From assembly GCF_000275825.1 (NCBI RefSeq), contig NZ_JH719942.1, positions 2,737,828 through 2,801,827 of the forward strand: a DNA stretch of 64,000 bases, written 5' to 3'. The notes beneath the pieces are model-generated. The model worked only from the letters and a program-made list of their open reading frames with translations, had not been told where the DNA came from and made no database searches. Origin of the DNA: Saprospira grandis DSM 2844. Lineage in GTDB: Bacteria > Bacteroidota > Bacteroidia > Chitinophagales > Saprospiraceae. Below, piece after piece: positions 51,330-60,089 of this stretch; positions within the stretch are counted from its first letter, which is position 1; each line of letters begins with the position of its first letter. The position numbers and the translations under genes are program-made.

Positions 51330-51981
51330 CTGGGTCATTTTGTTGTATGAAGGGCTATTTCCTAGGCCTCTTCAACTGACTCAAGCAGAAGAGCAACTGC
51401 TTGAGCAGCTTTTTCCTGAGCTGCAAGGGGTCAAGGTGGAGTTATACGAACAGCTTCCTTGGTTTATGCTGGGGAGCTTTGCGGTGGGGGTGGCCTTGCC
51501 AGATAGTTTTAGCCGCCGAAAAATTAGGCTGTATATTGATAAGCCTGAAGGGCCTTTGAGTCTAAATAGTTTGGCGACTATTGTGCATGAGCTTTGCCAT
51601 GCCCAGCAATATGAATTACTGGCCCAAAAGCATTGGGGCTTTGGTTTTTTTAGGCCGTTTATGGGCTATTATTTTGGGCACTTTATGGCCCAGTTTTTCA
51701 ACTTACTGTTCAAGGAGGGTTGGCGCAAAGCGGCCTATCTGGCCTATCGAGAACATCCTTTAGAGCGCTTGCCTTATATCTATGAGGCCCATTTTATGGC
51801 CCATTATCCTCAGTTAGCCTTGCTTTCTTCTTTTCAACAGCCGATGCCTAAGCCACCGCCTTTATGGGCGCATAGCCTAGGGCTAGTCTTTGCCTTTATA
51901 TTGGCCCTTATTCGCCCATTTTTAGAGGGTTTGTTATTATTGAGTGTATTTCCACTCTATCATTTACTTCGACGTTTCTAG
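51322..51981 (+). CDS. Membrane-associated protein with HExxH motif, putative metallopeptidase-like
   Basis: The frame has no early ATG. The likely start is a TTG (51322 used here, overlapping the channel stop; 51286, 51340 and 51343 are alternatives), giving about 219 aa. The segment LATIVHELCHAQQYELLAQKHWGF holds HELCH, an HExxH zinc-binding motif. IREHPLERLPYIYEAHFMAHYP-type sequence follows, with an E..A..-type third ligand candidate (YEAHFM). The C-terminus is hydrophobic (LGLVFAFILALIRPFLEGLLLLSVF), suggesting one or two membrane spans. It resembles DUF4157/SprT-like proteins in plan only. Catalytic function is unproven. Confidence 0.66.
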   Translation: MRSWVILLYEGLFPRPLQLTQAEEQLLEQLFPELQGVKVELYEQLPWFMLGSFAVGVALPDSFSRRKIRLYIDKPEGPLSLNSLATIVHELCHAQQYELLAQKHWGFGFFRPFMGYYFGHFMAQFFNLLFKEGWRKAAYLAYREHPLERLPYIYEAHFMAHYPQLALLSSFQQPMPKPPPLWAHSLGLVFAFILALIRPFLEGLLLLSVFPLYHLLRRF

Positions 51982-51990
51982 CAAAATGTA

Positions 51991-52027
51991 AAAAGGGAGC
52001 AACAGCCTAAGCTGTTGCTCCCTTTTT
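51991..52027. terminator. Bidirectional terminator between convergent genes
   Basis: AAAAGGGAGCAACAGC and GCTGTTGCTCCCTTTTT pair around CTAA, between the HExxH gene and the SDR gene. Confidence 0.88.
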
Positions 52028-52042
52028 GCGTTCTAGTAGTGA

Positions 52043-52744
52043 CTAGAAGGGGTTGGTGGCCCAAACTGTCAATTCTGGAATAAAGCCGCGGTCATCCATT
52101 TCTAGGGCGGCGGCAATAGCGTGTGCAATCTCTTGGCTACGGAGCTTTTTGTCTTCTTCAGGGCGTTCTATACGGTCTTTTTTATAAAAGGCAGTAGTCA
52201 CCTCTGAAGGGTTGATGAGTTGCACCCGAATATTGTGGGGGCGGAGTTCGGCCTGCCAGCATTGGGTGAGTCCACGAAGGGCAAATTTTGAAGAAGAATA
52301 GATAGAGCCTGTGGCAAATCCTTTGAGGCCAGCTGTAGACGCAATATTGACAATATTGCCCTTTTGGTCCTTGAGTTGAGGCAAAAAGGCTTGGGTAAGC
52401 AAGCTAAGGCCAAAGACATTGGTCATATAGACCTTTTGGAACTGCTCTAGGCGGATTTCTCCAAGAGGAGCATACTCTCCGATGCCCGCATTATTGATCA
52501 ATACATCAATGGGGCCGCCAACTAGCTCTTGGGCTTTTTCTGCAGCCTGTTCAAATTCTGCGGTATGGGTCATGTCTAGGGCGAGGGGAGTAGCGCCAAT
52601 TTCTTGGGCCACCTTTTCGAGCTTTTCGGCATTGCGGCCCGTGATGAGGACCTTGGCCCCTTTTTCAATGAGCAGCTTGGCGGTGGCTTTTCCAATTCCT
52701 GAGCTTCCGCCCGTAACGACTACTTTTGCATTTTGAAGTTGCAT
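52043..52744 (-). CDS. Short-chain dehydrogenase/reductase
   Basis: The 233-aa protein has the classical SDR features: VVVTGGSSGIGKATAKLL (TGxxxGIG nucleotide loop), DVLINNAGIGEYAPL (NNAG), catalytic Ser in IVNIASTAGLKG and Tyr-Lys in SIYSSSKFALRGL, then INPSEVTT. An Arg at ITGRN after beta 2 suggests NADP(H) preference. The substrate is unknown (the SDR SDR_c1 group covers 3-ketoacyl reduction and many others). Positioned between the HExxH gene and repeat RE1-R with no operon partner. Confidence 0.9.
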   Translation of the reverse strand: MQLQNAKVVVTGGSSGIGKATAKLLIEKGAKVLITGRNAEKLEKVAQEIGATPLALDMTHTAEFEQAAEKAQELVGGPIDVLINNAGIGEYAPLGEIRLEQFQKVYMTNVFGLSLLTQAFLPQLKDQKGNIVNIASTAGLKGFATGSIYSSSKFALRGLTQCWQAELRPHNIRVQLINPSEVTTAFYKKDRIERPEEDKKLRSQEIAHAIAAALEMDDRGFIPELTVWATNPF

Positions 52745-52778
52745 AATCTAATTTTATAATGGTGATTTATTGGCGTTT

Positions 52779-52919
52779 TGCAGGGCCGGAGGCCCGCAGG
52801 CCTAGCGATGTGAAAGGGGGGCCGTTAGGCCAGACCCAGCCAGCTTGCTGGCGCAGGGCCGAGCGAATAGCGAGCCCTGAAACGTAGCGCCGAGGAGCGC
52901 AGCGAGGCGGAGGCCCCAA
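52779..52919 (-). repeat. RE1-R intergenic repeat
   Basis: Reverse orientation: GGGCCGGAGGCCCGCAGGCC, then TAGCGATGTGAAAGGGGGGC, degenerate core GGGCCGAGCGAATAGCGAGC and a GCGGAGGCCCCAA end. Confidence 0.85.
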
Positions 52920-52960
52920 GTTAACATAACAGCAGAACAAAAAAAAGTTGAGAGCGCATA

Positions 52961-52989
52961 AAAAAAGCAGCCGAAAAAATCGACTGCTT
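52961..52989 (-). terminator. Terminator of the PorE-like pair
   Basis: AAGCAGTCGA and TCGGCTGCTT pair around TTTTT on the minus strand, followed by TTTTT. Six bases past the stop at 52995. Confidence 0.8.
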
Positions 52990-52994
52990 AGGGT

Positions 52995-55253
52995 TTAGTT
53001 CTTATCAATAAGTCCGGCATCTTCATCTAGGCCACGGAAGCCTTCTCCGACCCGTTCTCCATTTTCGTAGCGGCCCACAAAAGCCGTTTTGAAGCGGCTA
53101 TGGTCTAGAATATAAGAGAGTACATTGAGGGCTTCTGACTTGGTTTTGAAGCCTTCGGAGCCGTCTGCATTGCTTTCTAGAGGCAGAATCATGACACGGG
53201 TAATGCCGCCATCGATGGGCTCGAAGCCCAGGCGATAATCGAGTAAAGGGCCTTCTTGTAGTTCCTCGAAGCGGTAGGCGCGATACTTACGAACGGCGGC
53301 CACTTGGATTTGGTAGGCCAGGCCTTCTTCGGCTTCGGGGGTAGGGGCATAGAGTTCAAAAATGCCTGCTTCTTGGGGGGCTTCTTCTTCGGGCTCGGTC
53401 TTGGCGATGCTCTCGCTCATATAAGGGAGGAGGACTTCATCTTGCCAGTAGACCTCTCCGGTCATAGAGAGATTGGCGACTTCTTGGGCTTTGATAAAGA
53501 GGTCATAGACCTCGCTATCCTCGGTATAGGGCTGGCCGGTGCTTTCATTTAGGGGAACTTCATTGGGGAGGAGGTAGGCCATTTCTCGGTCCGAAAACTC
53601 TGCGGGGACCACAATAAAGCGGGCTTCTATTTGGGGGGTAATTTTTGGAACGGCGGCTACTTTTGCTTTGGGTAAAACGAAGTTGCGTTGTTTCTTTTCA
53701 TTGGGTTGGGTATCTTCTGTAGAGAGGGTTTTGAGGAGTTTTGGATAGCCCTCTGCGCTAATTTCAAAGAGGTATTCTTTTTTAGTTTTGAGGTCAAATT
53801 TATACTCGCCCACGGCTAGCATTTTGTCGCTAATGAGTTCTTCATTGCCATCGATGACCTCAAAGAGTTTGATATTTACGTCTTCTAGGGGGCCATCTTT
53901 GCCCTCGCCCATAATTTTACCAGATAGGAAGAAGCGGCTACCTTCTTGGCCAAAATGAAAAATATCATCATTGGTGGTGGTCACTTTATGGGGGTCAAAG
54001 GTGCGGTTAGAGACCAAATAGCCGCCTTTATGGGCTTCATTGATGATAAAATAGAGGTCGTCGGCTGCGGAGTTGAGGGGGAATCCCACATTTTGGGCCA
54101 CCTCCCATTTGAGCATCTCGCCCTTAGACTTAAAGATATCAAAGCCCCCTGCGCTAATTCTGCCATTGGTCGAAAAGTAGAGCGTTTGCGAGGGGAAGTG
54201 ATAGAAGGGGGTGATCTCATCGCCCGTTGTATTGATATTGGGGCCTAGGTTTTTGGGCAAAGAGAACTTGGCCTCTTTATCCTTAATGTTGCGGCTACAG
54301 TACCAAAGGTCTAGGCCGCCCTTGCCGCCTTCTCGGTCAGAGGCAAAATAAAGAATTTCCTTATCCTCTTTGGTCATTACAAAGGGGTGGGTCGTATTGC
54401 TTTTAGGGGCATTGATATAATCGGCTAGGGCTTGGGGGTTGGCCCAGCTGCCATCCTCATTTTGCGACATGATATAAATCATACATTGCAGCTCTCCGGC
54501 CTTGACAAAATCACATTCGGTAAAGTAAAAGCGTTTGCCATCAGCCGAAAAGCTACCGTTGCCATAATGGGGCTTTTCCATTTTGCCCGCAAATAGGGTA
54601 GGGACCTGCCGGCTGCTCCAGCTATCTTCGCCTGTTTTTTGGCTGCGGTAAATCTTAGAGACCCCACTAATAGAAGAAGAGAAGTAGAGCACATTATTAC
54701 TAAAGGGGATGGGCGCAAATTCTGTTTTCTCGGTGTTGATATTGAGGGCCAAGTGATTGAGCGAAATATTGGGGTTGGTATACTCCTGCGCCTTGAGGGC
54801 AAAGTTACAGCCTTGAATTTCGGTAGTAATTTTGGCCTGCATCTCTGCTTGATCGCTGCCTTTATAGACCTTCAAAAATTCATTGAAGGCATCTTTGGCC
54901 GCCTGATATTGCCCCGTTTGCTTTAGGGCTAGGGCATATTGATAGCCTGGCTTATCATAGTTCTTCTCATTGTTTTTATCCTTTACATCGGCCAAGCATT
55001 TTACGGCATTGGCATAATCGCGGACCTTGAGGTAGCAAACTCCAGCCAAATAGAGCAGCTCTGGTTTAGAGCTCTTTTGCGTATAGGCAGACTCATAATA
55101 AAGAGCTGCTCGACTAAGATCGCCCAGCTTTTCAAATTCTGCAGCTTCTCGCTTTAGCTTTTTCCAGCTTTTCTGAGGGGCTCTTTGAGCATCAACTATA
55201 AGAGGAAGGAGCAGGAATCCAAGGCAGAGTAAAAGGTAGTTTGTTCGTTTCAT
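52995..55253 (-). CDS. PorE-like PD40/TPR protein with SPOR-like C-terminus (paralog 2)
   Basis: The 752-aa protein has signal MKRTNYLLLCLGFLLLPLIVDAQ, N-terminal TPR-like helices (LSRAALYYESAYTQKSSKPELLYLAGVCYLKVRDYANAVKCL, in pieces), a PD40 beta-propeller (FAPIPFSNNVLYFSSS, GSFSADGKRFYFTE, ILYFASDREGGKGGLDLW, TLYFSTNGRISAGGFDIF) and a carboxypeptidase-regulatory-like domain (about 440-530). The C-terminus (about 660-745) reads YQIQVAAVRKYRAYRFEELQ ... TAFVGRYENGERV, like a SPOR domain. PorE proteins of type IX secretion systems share TPR, PD40 and CRD but end in OmpA. Here SPOR would bind peptidoglycan instead. It lies 54 bp after its paralog. Confidence 0.85.
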   Translation of the reverse strand: MKRTNYLLLCLGFLLLPLIVDAQRAPQKSWKKLKREAAEFEKLGDLSRAALYYESAYTQKSSKPELLYLAGVCYLKVRDYANAVKCLADVKDKNNEKNYDKPGYQYALALKQTGQYQAAKDAFNEFLKVYKGSDQAEMQAKITTEIQGCNFALKAQEYTNPNISLNHLALNINTEKTEFAPIPFSNNVLYFSSSISGVSKIYRSQKTGEDSWSSRQVPTLFAGKMEKPHYGNGSFSADGKRFYFTECDFVKAGELQCMIYIMSQNEDGSWANPQALADYINAPKSNTTHPFVMTKEDKEILYFASDREGGKGGLDLWYCSRNIKDKEAKFSLPKNLGPNINTTGDEITPFYHFPSQTLYFSTNGRISAGGFDIFKSKGEMLKWEVAQNVGFPLNSAADDLYFIINEAHKGGYLVSNRTFDPHKVTTTNDDIFHFGQEGSRFFLSGKIMGEGKDGPLEDVNIKLFEVIDGNEELISDKMLAVGEYKFDLKTKKEYLFEISAEGYPKLLKTLSTEDTQPNEKKQRNFVLPKAKVAAVPKITPQIEARFIVVPAEFSDREMAYLLPNEVPLNESTGQPYTEDSEVYDLFIKAQEVANLSMTGEVYWQDEVLLPYMSESIAKTEPEEEAPQEAGIFELYAPTPEAEEGLAYQIQVAAVRKYRAYRFEELQEGPLLDYRLGFEPIDGGITRVMILPLESNADGSEGFKTKSEALNVLSYILDHSRFKTAFVGRYENGERVGEGFRGLDEDAGLIDKN

Positions 55254-55307
55254 TCTAATTAGTAGTGGTTAGTTCTATTGACAGCTTAGGCCCAAGAAAG
55301 GGGCCGC

Positions 55308-57557
55308 TTAGATTTCATCATCTTGGCTTAGGCCTCTAAAGCCCTTGCCTACGCGCTCGCCATCTTTATATTCAATGACAAAGGCTTTGGTAAATTGAGT
55401 AGAGTTGATAATATGGTATAAGATGTTTAGTGCTTCCGTCTTCTTTTTAAAGCCTATGCTGCCGTCTATATTTCGGCGAGGAGGGACCACCAATACCCGA
55501 GTGATGTTCAGTTCGATGGTCTCAAAACTCAATTCATAGTCGCCCAAAGGCCCTTCTTGTAGCTCTTCATATTTAGCGGCCTTGTATCGGCGAACGGCAG
55601 AGACCTGGATGACATAAGAGACGCCTTCTTCTGCAGCATCCTCTTGGCTTTCGTCATAGTGCTTATGTAGGCCTTTGCCTAGCTTTTTATTGCTTTTAGG
55701 AGCTTCTTCTTTGGGCTCTTCTTTAGGAGGGGGCGTATTGGCAACAATAGGCTCTTCTTCTCCCTTTAGGGGAAGAAGGTTGTTTTTGGCCCAATAGACT
55801 TTATTAGAGGGCGAGCGGGCGGCAATTTTAGCCACTCGTTCATAGAGCTCGGCCTCGGTGCTGCCAGCCGGATAAGCCTTGCCCGTTTTAGGGTCTTCTG
55901 CTCGCTTGGGCAACTCAAAGGCCTTCTCTTCTCCAGTGTACTCCTGAGGAACAATAGCAAAGAAAGGACTCTTAAATTCCTTTTTGGGAGCTTGAGTAAC
56001 AAGCTCCGCTGCTCGTAAAGCAATAGGGTTGTTCTGTGTCTCGGATCGCTTAATGTCTAGGGTGGCCAACTCAAAACTAGCCGTTTGATAACCTTCTGCC
56101 GTAAGTATGACCAAATAACGCTTGTTGGCCTCTAAACTAATACTATAGCCCTGCAGACCCAGTTTGGCACTATAAACCAACTCTTCATTATCTGCAGTTT
56201 GCTCAAAAAGCTGTATCTGTACATCCGCAATCGGCTCTTTTTTGGGGTCGCTCTCGGCATAGATAATTCCCTCTACTTTAAGCTCAATGTTTTTAGCCGC
56301 CCCCAAATAATAAATGTTTTCATTGGCCGGGGCCGTCTGCCCTTCTATGCTGCGGTTAGACACAAAGAAACTCCCTTTGGCCCCTTCTGTATAATAGAGC
56401 TCATCGGCAGGAGAGTTGATCGGAAAACCAAGGTTTTGGGCCAGCTCCCAACCCTTGCCCGTAGATTGAGCCTTGAAAAGGTCTAGACCACCCGCACTCA
56501 AATGCCCATTGGAGCTAAAGTATAGGGCCTGGTCTTTTTCCGAATAGTAAGGACTCAACTCATCGGCAAAGGTGTTGATATTAGGCCCTAGGTTTTGGGG
56601 CAAAGAGAAGTTGAAGGACTTGCTTTCTGCCTGCCGAATCGACCGCCAGATGTCATATCCCCCCTTGCTGCCCGGACGATCCGAAGCAAAGTATAAGATT
56701 TCTTTCCCATCTTGCTCAACCACAAAGGGGTAGCTACTATTATAGGCGCTCTCATTGATATAAATGGGCAGCGGAATGGGGTTCGACCAGCGCCCACTTT
56801 CCTGCACCAACAGATAAATAGCATATTTGCCCTCCTTATTTTTCATCGAAAAATAAAAGCGACGCCCATCTGCAGTAAAGCTCCCTCCAGCAAAATCGCC
56901 ATTGATTTTGGCATTGCCAGCAAAGGGGGCAGCCTTACTCCAGCTATCTATATTGCCTGTTTTTTCACTGCTATAAAGCACCGTTTTGCGGTCTCTACTC
57001 GAGCTAAAATAAAGCTGTCCATTTAACCAAATAGGAGCAAACTCATTCTTCTCTCCATTAATCTGGCTAGACAATAGTTGTAGGGGCAGCTCTTTGGCTT
57101 GTTCTGCGGCCTTAATGCCAAACTGACAGCCATCAATTTCATGACTAGCCCGCTCTTTCCAATAATCGGCTTGAGGACCATCATATTGCCCAATAAACTG
57201 CCGAAATGCCGATTCTGCCTGCTTGTACTCTCCAGTTTGCTTTAGGGCCAAGGCATATTTTAGCCCCAGCAATTCATAGTCGTTTTTGTCTTCAGCCTTG
57301 GCAATGACCAAATACTTTAGGGCCTGAGGATAATCTCGGGCCTTCAAAAAATAGTCTCCAGCCAAATAGGCTAGCTCCATTTGGCTGCGCTTAAGCTCAA
57401 AAGCTTGTCCATAACGGACGCCTGCCAAGGCAAAGTCTCTGTCAGCCGCTGCGGCCTCTGCTTCTTTCTTCAGGTCTTTCCAATTTGTCTGTGCAGACAA
57501 ACTCCCCCATCCCAAACACAGTAGAAGCAAAAAAATAGAAGTGGTTCGTAGTATCAT
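55308..57557 (-). CDS. PorE-like PD40/TPR protein with SPOR-like C-terminus (paralog 1)
   Basis: The 749-aa paralog of the following gene has signal MILRTTSIFLLLLCLGWGSLSAQ and the same order: TPR (FALAGVRYGQAFELKRSQMELAYLAGDYFLKARDYPQAL in pieces), PD40 (FAPIWLNGQLYFSSSRDRKT, GSFTADGRRFYFS, ILYFASDRPGSKGGYDIW, ALYFSSNGHLSAGGLDLF), CRD (about 425-520), a long Lys/Glu-rich linker and a SPOR-like end (YVIQVSAVRRYKAAKYEELQ ... KAFVIEYKDGERV). Identity between the two is visible along the whole length. They form a two-gene operon. A role in the type IX secretion/gliding apparatus, with PorP/SprF, is inferred. Confidence 0.85.
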   Translation of the reverse strand: MILRTTSIFLLLLCLGWGSLSAQTNWKDLKKEAEAAAADRDFALAGVRYGQAFELKRSQMELAYLAGDYFLKARDYPQALKYLVIAKAEDKNDYELLGLKYALALKQTGEYKQAESAFRQFIGQYDGPQADYWKERASHEIDGCQFGIKAAEQAKELPLQLLSSQINGEKNEFAPIWLNGQLYFSSSRDRKTVLYSSEKTGNIDSWSKAAPFAGNAKINGDFAGGSFTADGRRFYFSMKNKEGKYAIYLLVQESGRWSNPIPLPIYINESAYNSSYPFVVEQDGKEILYFASDRPGSKGGYDIWRSIRQAESKSFNFSLPQNLGPNINTFADELSPYYSEKDQALYFSSNGHLSAGGLDLFKAQSTGKGWELAQNLGFPINSPADELYYTEGAKGSFFVSNRSIEGQTAPANENIYYLGAAKNIELKVEGIIYAESDPKKEPIADVQIQLFEQTADNEELVYSAKLGLQGYSISLEANKRYLVILTAEGYQTASFELATLDIKRSETQNNPIALRAAELVTQAPKKEFKSPFFAIVPQEYTGEEKAFELPKRAEDPKTGKAYPAGSTEAELYERVAKIAARSPSNKVYWAKNNLLPLKGEEEPIVANTPPPKEEPKEEAPKSNKKLGKGLHKHYDESQEDAAEEGVSYVIQVSAVRRYKAAKYEELQEGPLGDYELSFETIELNITRVLVVPPRRNIDGSIGFKKKTEALNILYHIINSTQFTKAFVIEYKDGERVGKGFRGLSQDDEI

Positions 57558-57763
57558 TATTTACACCTTTTAGTGCACCCTTTAGCAAAAGAAATTCCTA
57601 ACTGGCACTTTATTCAAACTTTTTTTGGGGGCTAATTATTTCCTCAAGCAGAATTTTACTGCTCACAAAAATACAGCTTTTAATCAGAATGAGTACTGCC
57701 CCTATACTTTAGAATCGCTTTTTAGCTTTTGATGAGGCCTTTAGGTGGTTATTGTTAGTGGGT

Positions 57764-58024
57764 TTGGGGCCCGCGGCCTGCTCGGCTTCGCCTCGCTTGG
57801 CCGCCGCTATGGTTACTCCCTTCGGTCATCGAACTGCGGACTAAAGTCCTTGTTGTTGGGGCTCGCAGGTCTGCTCGGCCGTTACTCCCTTCGGTCATCG
57901 AACTGCGGACTAAAGTCCTTGTTGTCGCTTTTTTCGCTTTGCTCAAAAAACTCGGTCTGGCCTGCGGCCAGCCCGCCGCAGCGCTGGGCCGTTTGGCCTT
58001 CGGCCATGGCGGCTTTGCCGCCTG
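57764..58024 (+). repeat. RE1-S, long modular repeat
   Basis: Starts GGGGCCCGCGGCCTGCTCGG, contains two copies of GTTACTCCCTTCGGTCATCG plus GAACTGCGGACTAAAGTCCT, the core GGGCTCGCAGGTCTGCTCGG between them, a TTTTTTCGCTTTGCTCAAAAAA palindrome-like stretch, and a GGCGGCTTTGCCGCC end. The rest of 57558-57763 shows nothing I can name. Confidence 0.85.
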
Positions 58025-58161
58025 CTACTTATGGCTTGGGGGCTTGTCTCTAGAGGAAAGGGCTGTAGGTTTTCCCCATAATTAAAGATGGGTTGTTTTA
58101 GCTAATTGATTATAGCTAGGGAGCAATTGTTTTTCTTTGCACATAAGGTTGTTGCTGGGGT

Positions 58162-58200
58162 AAACAGAAAATCCCCTCGAATGAGGGGATGCTGTTTTTT
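58162..58200. terminator. Long hairpin, terminator-like
   Basis: AAACAG...ATCCCCTC pairs with GAGGGGAT...CTGTTT around GAAT and is followed by TTT. No gene ends next to it. Confidence 0.55.
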
Positions 58201-58268
58201 AAATTAGCCTAGGGCCTTGGCCTTAGGGGTGTAGATGTAGAGGAGTAAAAAAGGAGCAGCCAATCATC

Positions 58269-58433
58269 GCCTAGAGACAAGCCCCTAGGCTAATCCAATG
58301 GAGTCAGCCCTGAAGGGCCTTAACTGTTGATATACAAGGCCTTGTTCAGTTGTTATTGCAGAGCAGAGCCTTATCTAAAGGCCCTCTTTAGAGGGCTGTC
58401 TGAAAAAGTTAGCCTAGGGGCTTGTCCCTAGGC
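58269..58433. mobile_element. MITE-like element RE2 copy 1, 25-bp terminal inverted repeats
   Basis: The left end GCCTAGAGACAAGCCCCTAG (58269-58293) and right end (58409-58433) are inverted copies with one mismatch. The interior (165 bp in total) has a GCCCTCT...AGAGGGC hairpin and no open frame. A second copy lies at 60090-60256, and solo right-end remnants lie near 58038 and 58205. The right flank GCAGGAAAGGG is shared by copies. Confidence 0.75.
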
Positions 58434-58497
58434 GCAGGAAAGGGCTGTAGGTTTTTACCCAGAGATCAAAGAATTAGCCTATAATTTTCCAACAATC

Positions 58498-59013
58498 CTA
58501 ATCCTCTTGTTCTGCAGCATTATCCACATCTTCTTCTTCAGCCATGGCCTCTAGATCGATGCGGCTACGCTTGAAGAACTGGGCCATTTCGGCTACCCAA
58601 AAATCAACACCAGGTACGCCAGATTCACTCATGTTCTTTGCCTGCTTATACATCTGAGAAGAAAAGCGCATAGCATCATAATCAAGTAGGGTGCGGGTAT
58701 CGCGAAGCTTTTCATAAAGCTCATTGGTGCGATACTCAAGGTTTTCAAAAACTTGGCGATGATGGAAATCCTTTTCATATTCCGCTCGATCAAAATAGTG
58801 AGGAAGCAATTGTCCTTTTGCTTGATAAAAGCTGTTGGCTTTGAGGATAAAGAGCTTGTTCTGCTCATTGATGCTTCCATAACGTTGACGATCGGCAGGG
58901 CTGAGGTTAATGACCTTACCATCTAGAATTTGATCAATTAGGTCAAAGGCGCCATTGATCTGCTGAATAGCAGTGGTTAGCAATTCAATGCTAATTAAAT
59001 TATGTCGTGCCAT
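58498..59013 (-). CDS. Helical protein of unknown function between two RE2 copies
   Basis: The 171-aa protein starts at the ATG of 59011-59013 (MARHNLISIELLTTAIQQING). The sequence is strongly helical and polar (FDLIDQILDGKVINLSPADRQRYGSINEQNK, FENLEYRTNELYEKLRDTRTLLDYDAM in pieces), with a central aromatic-acidic part and an acidic tail (EEEDVDNAAEQED). It has no signal or membrane span. I do not recognise the family. It is the only gene in the 58.4-60.1 kb segment bounded by the two RE2 elements, and it is divergent from the tandem array at 59602. The long AT-rich leader upstream (59014-59320) has no clear consensus promoter. Confidence 0.68.
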   Translation of the reverse strand: MARHNLISIELLTTAIQQINGAFDLIDQILDGKVINLSPADRQRYGSINEQNKLFILKANSFYQAKGQLLPHYFDRAEYEKDFHHRQVFENLEYRTNELYEKLRDTRTLLDYDAMRFSSQMYKQAKNMSESGVPGVDFWVAEMAQFFKRSRIDLEAMAEEEDVDNAAEQED

Positions 59014-59325
59014 AATAAAAAAAATTAAGTAATTAAAATAAACACTAGAGACTAGGTAGAGCAATCATAGCCTAAAAGCTATGGGGGAACTCTTGCCTTT
59101 TGTTTATCTGTGTTGTTATAGTTATAAATGTAGGGGTAACTTTTTATAAATGCAAGTTATAACTAAAATTATTTACGTATTTACTTTAAAAAAGCATCTA
59201 TTTTAACGTTTTGGTTAGTTTTGGACTGGGATAATTGCTTGTAATGCTTCTAAGTCCTTCTTTTTGATTTCTTTAGAATTGATGTTTGGGCTTGCTGGAT
59301 TAAGGGTATAGGTTGGGAGACCTCA

Positions 59326-59394
59326 AAATAGACGTCCTCCAACGTCTATTTATAGGTTGATGGACCCCAAATAGACGTCCCCCAACGTCTATTT
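59326..59394. repeat. Two consecutive perfect hairpins AAATAGACGT/ACGTCTATTT
   Basis: AAATAGACGT (59326-59335) and ACGTCTATTT (59342-59351) form a perfect 10-bp stem with a 6-nt loop. The same stem recurs at 59369-59378 with 59385-59394 (loops CCTCCA and CCCCCA). They begin a 680-bp gene-free region of degenerate 21-22 bp units that continues into the 43-bp array. Confidence 0.8.
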
Positions 59395-59601
59395 ATAGGT
59401 CCCGAACTCCTTGAGGTAGGTTAGTGAACCGCATTATCGACCTTACTAAACCTCTAATAGAGGTTAGTAGACCTATTTGTATAGGTTGTAAGACCCCTTT
59501 GGGGTGGTCCCTAAACCTATTTACCCTCCTCCTATGACGACTAATAATACCTTACTATACCCCATGATCGACCTTAGCTAAGCTCTATTTGGGCTTATAC
59601 A

Positions 59602-59990
59602 ACGTCTCTCATGGGGTTCCACAACCTATCTAATGGAGTTCGGAACGTCTCTCATGGGGTTCCATAACCTATCTAATGGAGTTCAGGACGTCCCTAATGG
59701 GGTTCCACAACCTATCTAATGGAGTTCGGGACGTCTCTCATGGGGTTCCACAACCTATCTAATGGAGTTCGGGACGTCTCTCATGGGGTTCCATAACCTA
59801 TCTAATGGAGTTCGGGACGTCTCTCATGGGGTTCCATAACCTATCTAATGGAGTTCGGAACGTCTCTCATGGGGTTCCACAACCTATCTGCTGGAGTTCG
59901 GGACGTCTATCATGCAGTTCCATAACCTATATAATGGAGTTCGGGACGTCTCTCATGGGGTTCCATAACCTATCTGCTGGAGTTCAGGCC
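59602..59990. repeat. 43-bp tandem array (about nine units), built of two half-units
   Basis: ACGTCTCTCATGG-type starts occur at 59602, 59645, 59688, 59731, 59774, 59817, 59860, 59903 and 59946, exactly 43 bases apart. Each unit alternates ACCTATCTAATGGAGTTCGG (21-nt half) and ACGTCTCTCATGGGGTTCC (22-nt half), which are themselves related (ACnTnTCTnATGGnGTTC). The period is not a multiple of three, so no frame survives. The area 59400-59600 shows older, degenerate copies. No unique spacers separate repeats, so it is not a CRISPR array. Confidence 0.9.
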
Positions 59991-60089
59991 TCAAGAAAGG
60001 ACTTTGAGTAGCTCATCAGGGACTGTTCAGGATTTTGTGTATCCGAATAAAATTTAGGCCTTTAGCTGCTTAGGATTTGGCCAATAGTT

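Noticed and set aside
59602..59990. CRISPR array
   Set aside because: Units are contiguous, with no unique spacers, a 43-bp head-to-tail period and no cas genes nearby.
59326..59990. Integron attC sites
   Set aside because: Inverted repeats are present, but I find no GTTRRRY/RYYYAAC core-site pairs in proper order, and no integrase or cassette ORFs.
59805..60011. 68-codon frame in the 43-bp array
   Set aside because: The period is not a multiple of three, so the frame shifts through each unit and has no coding character.
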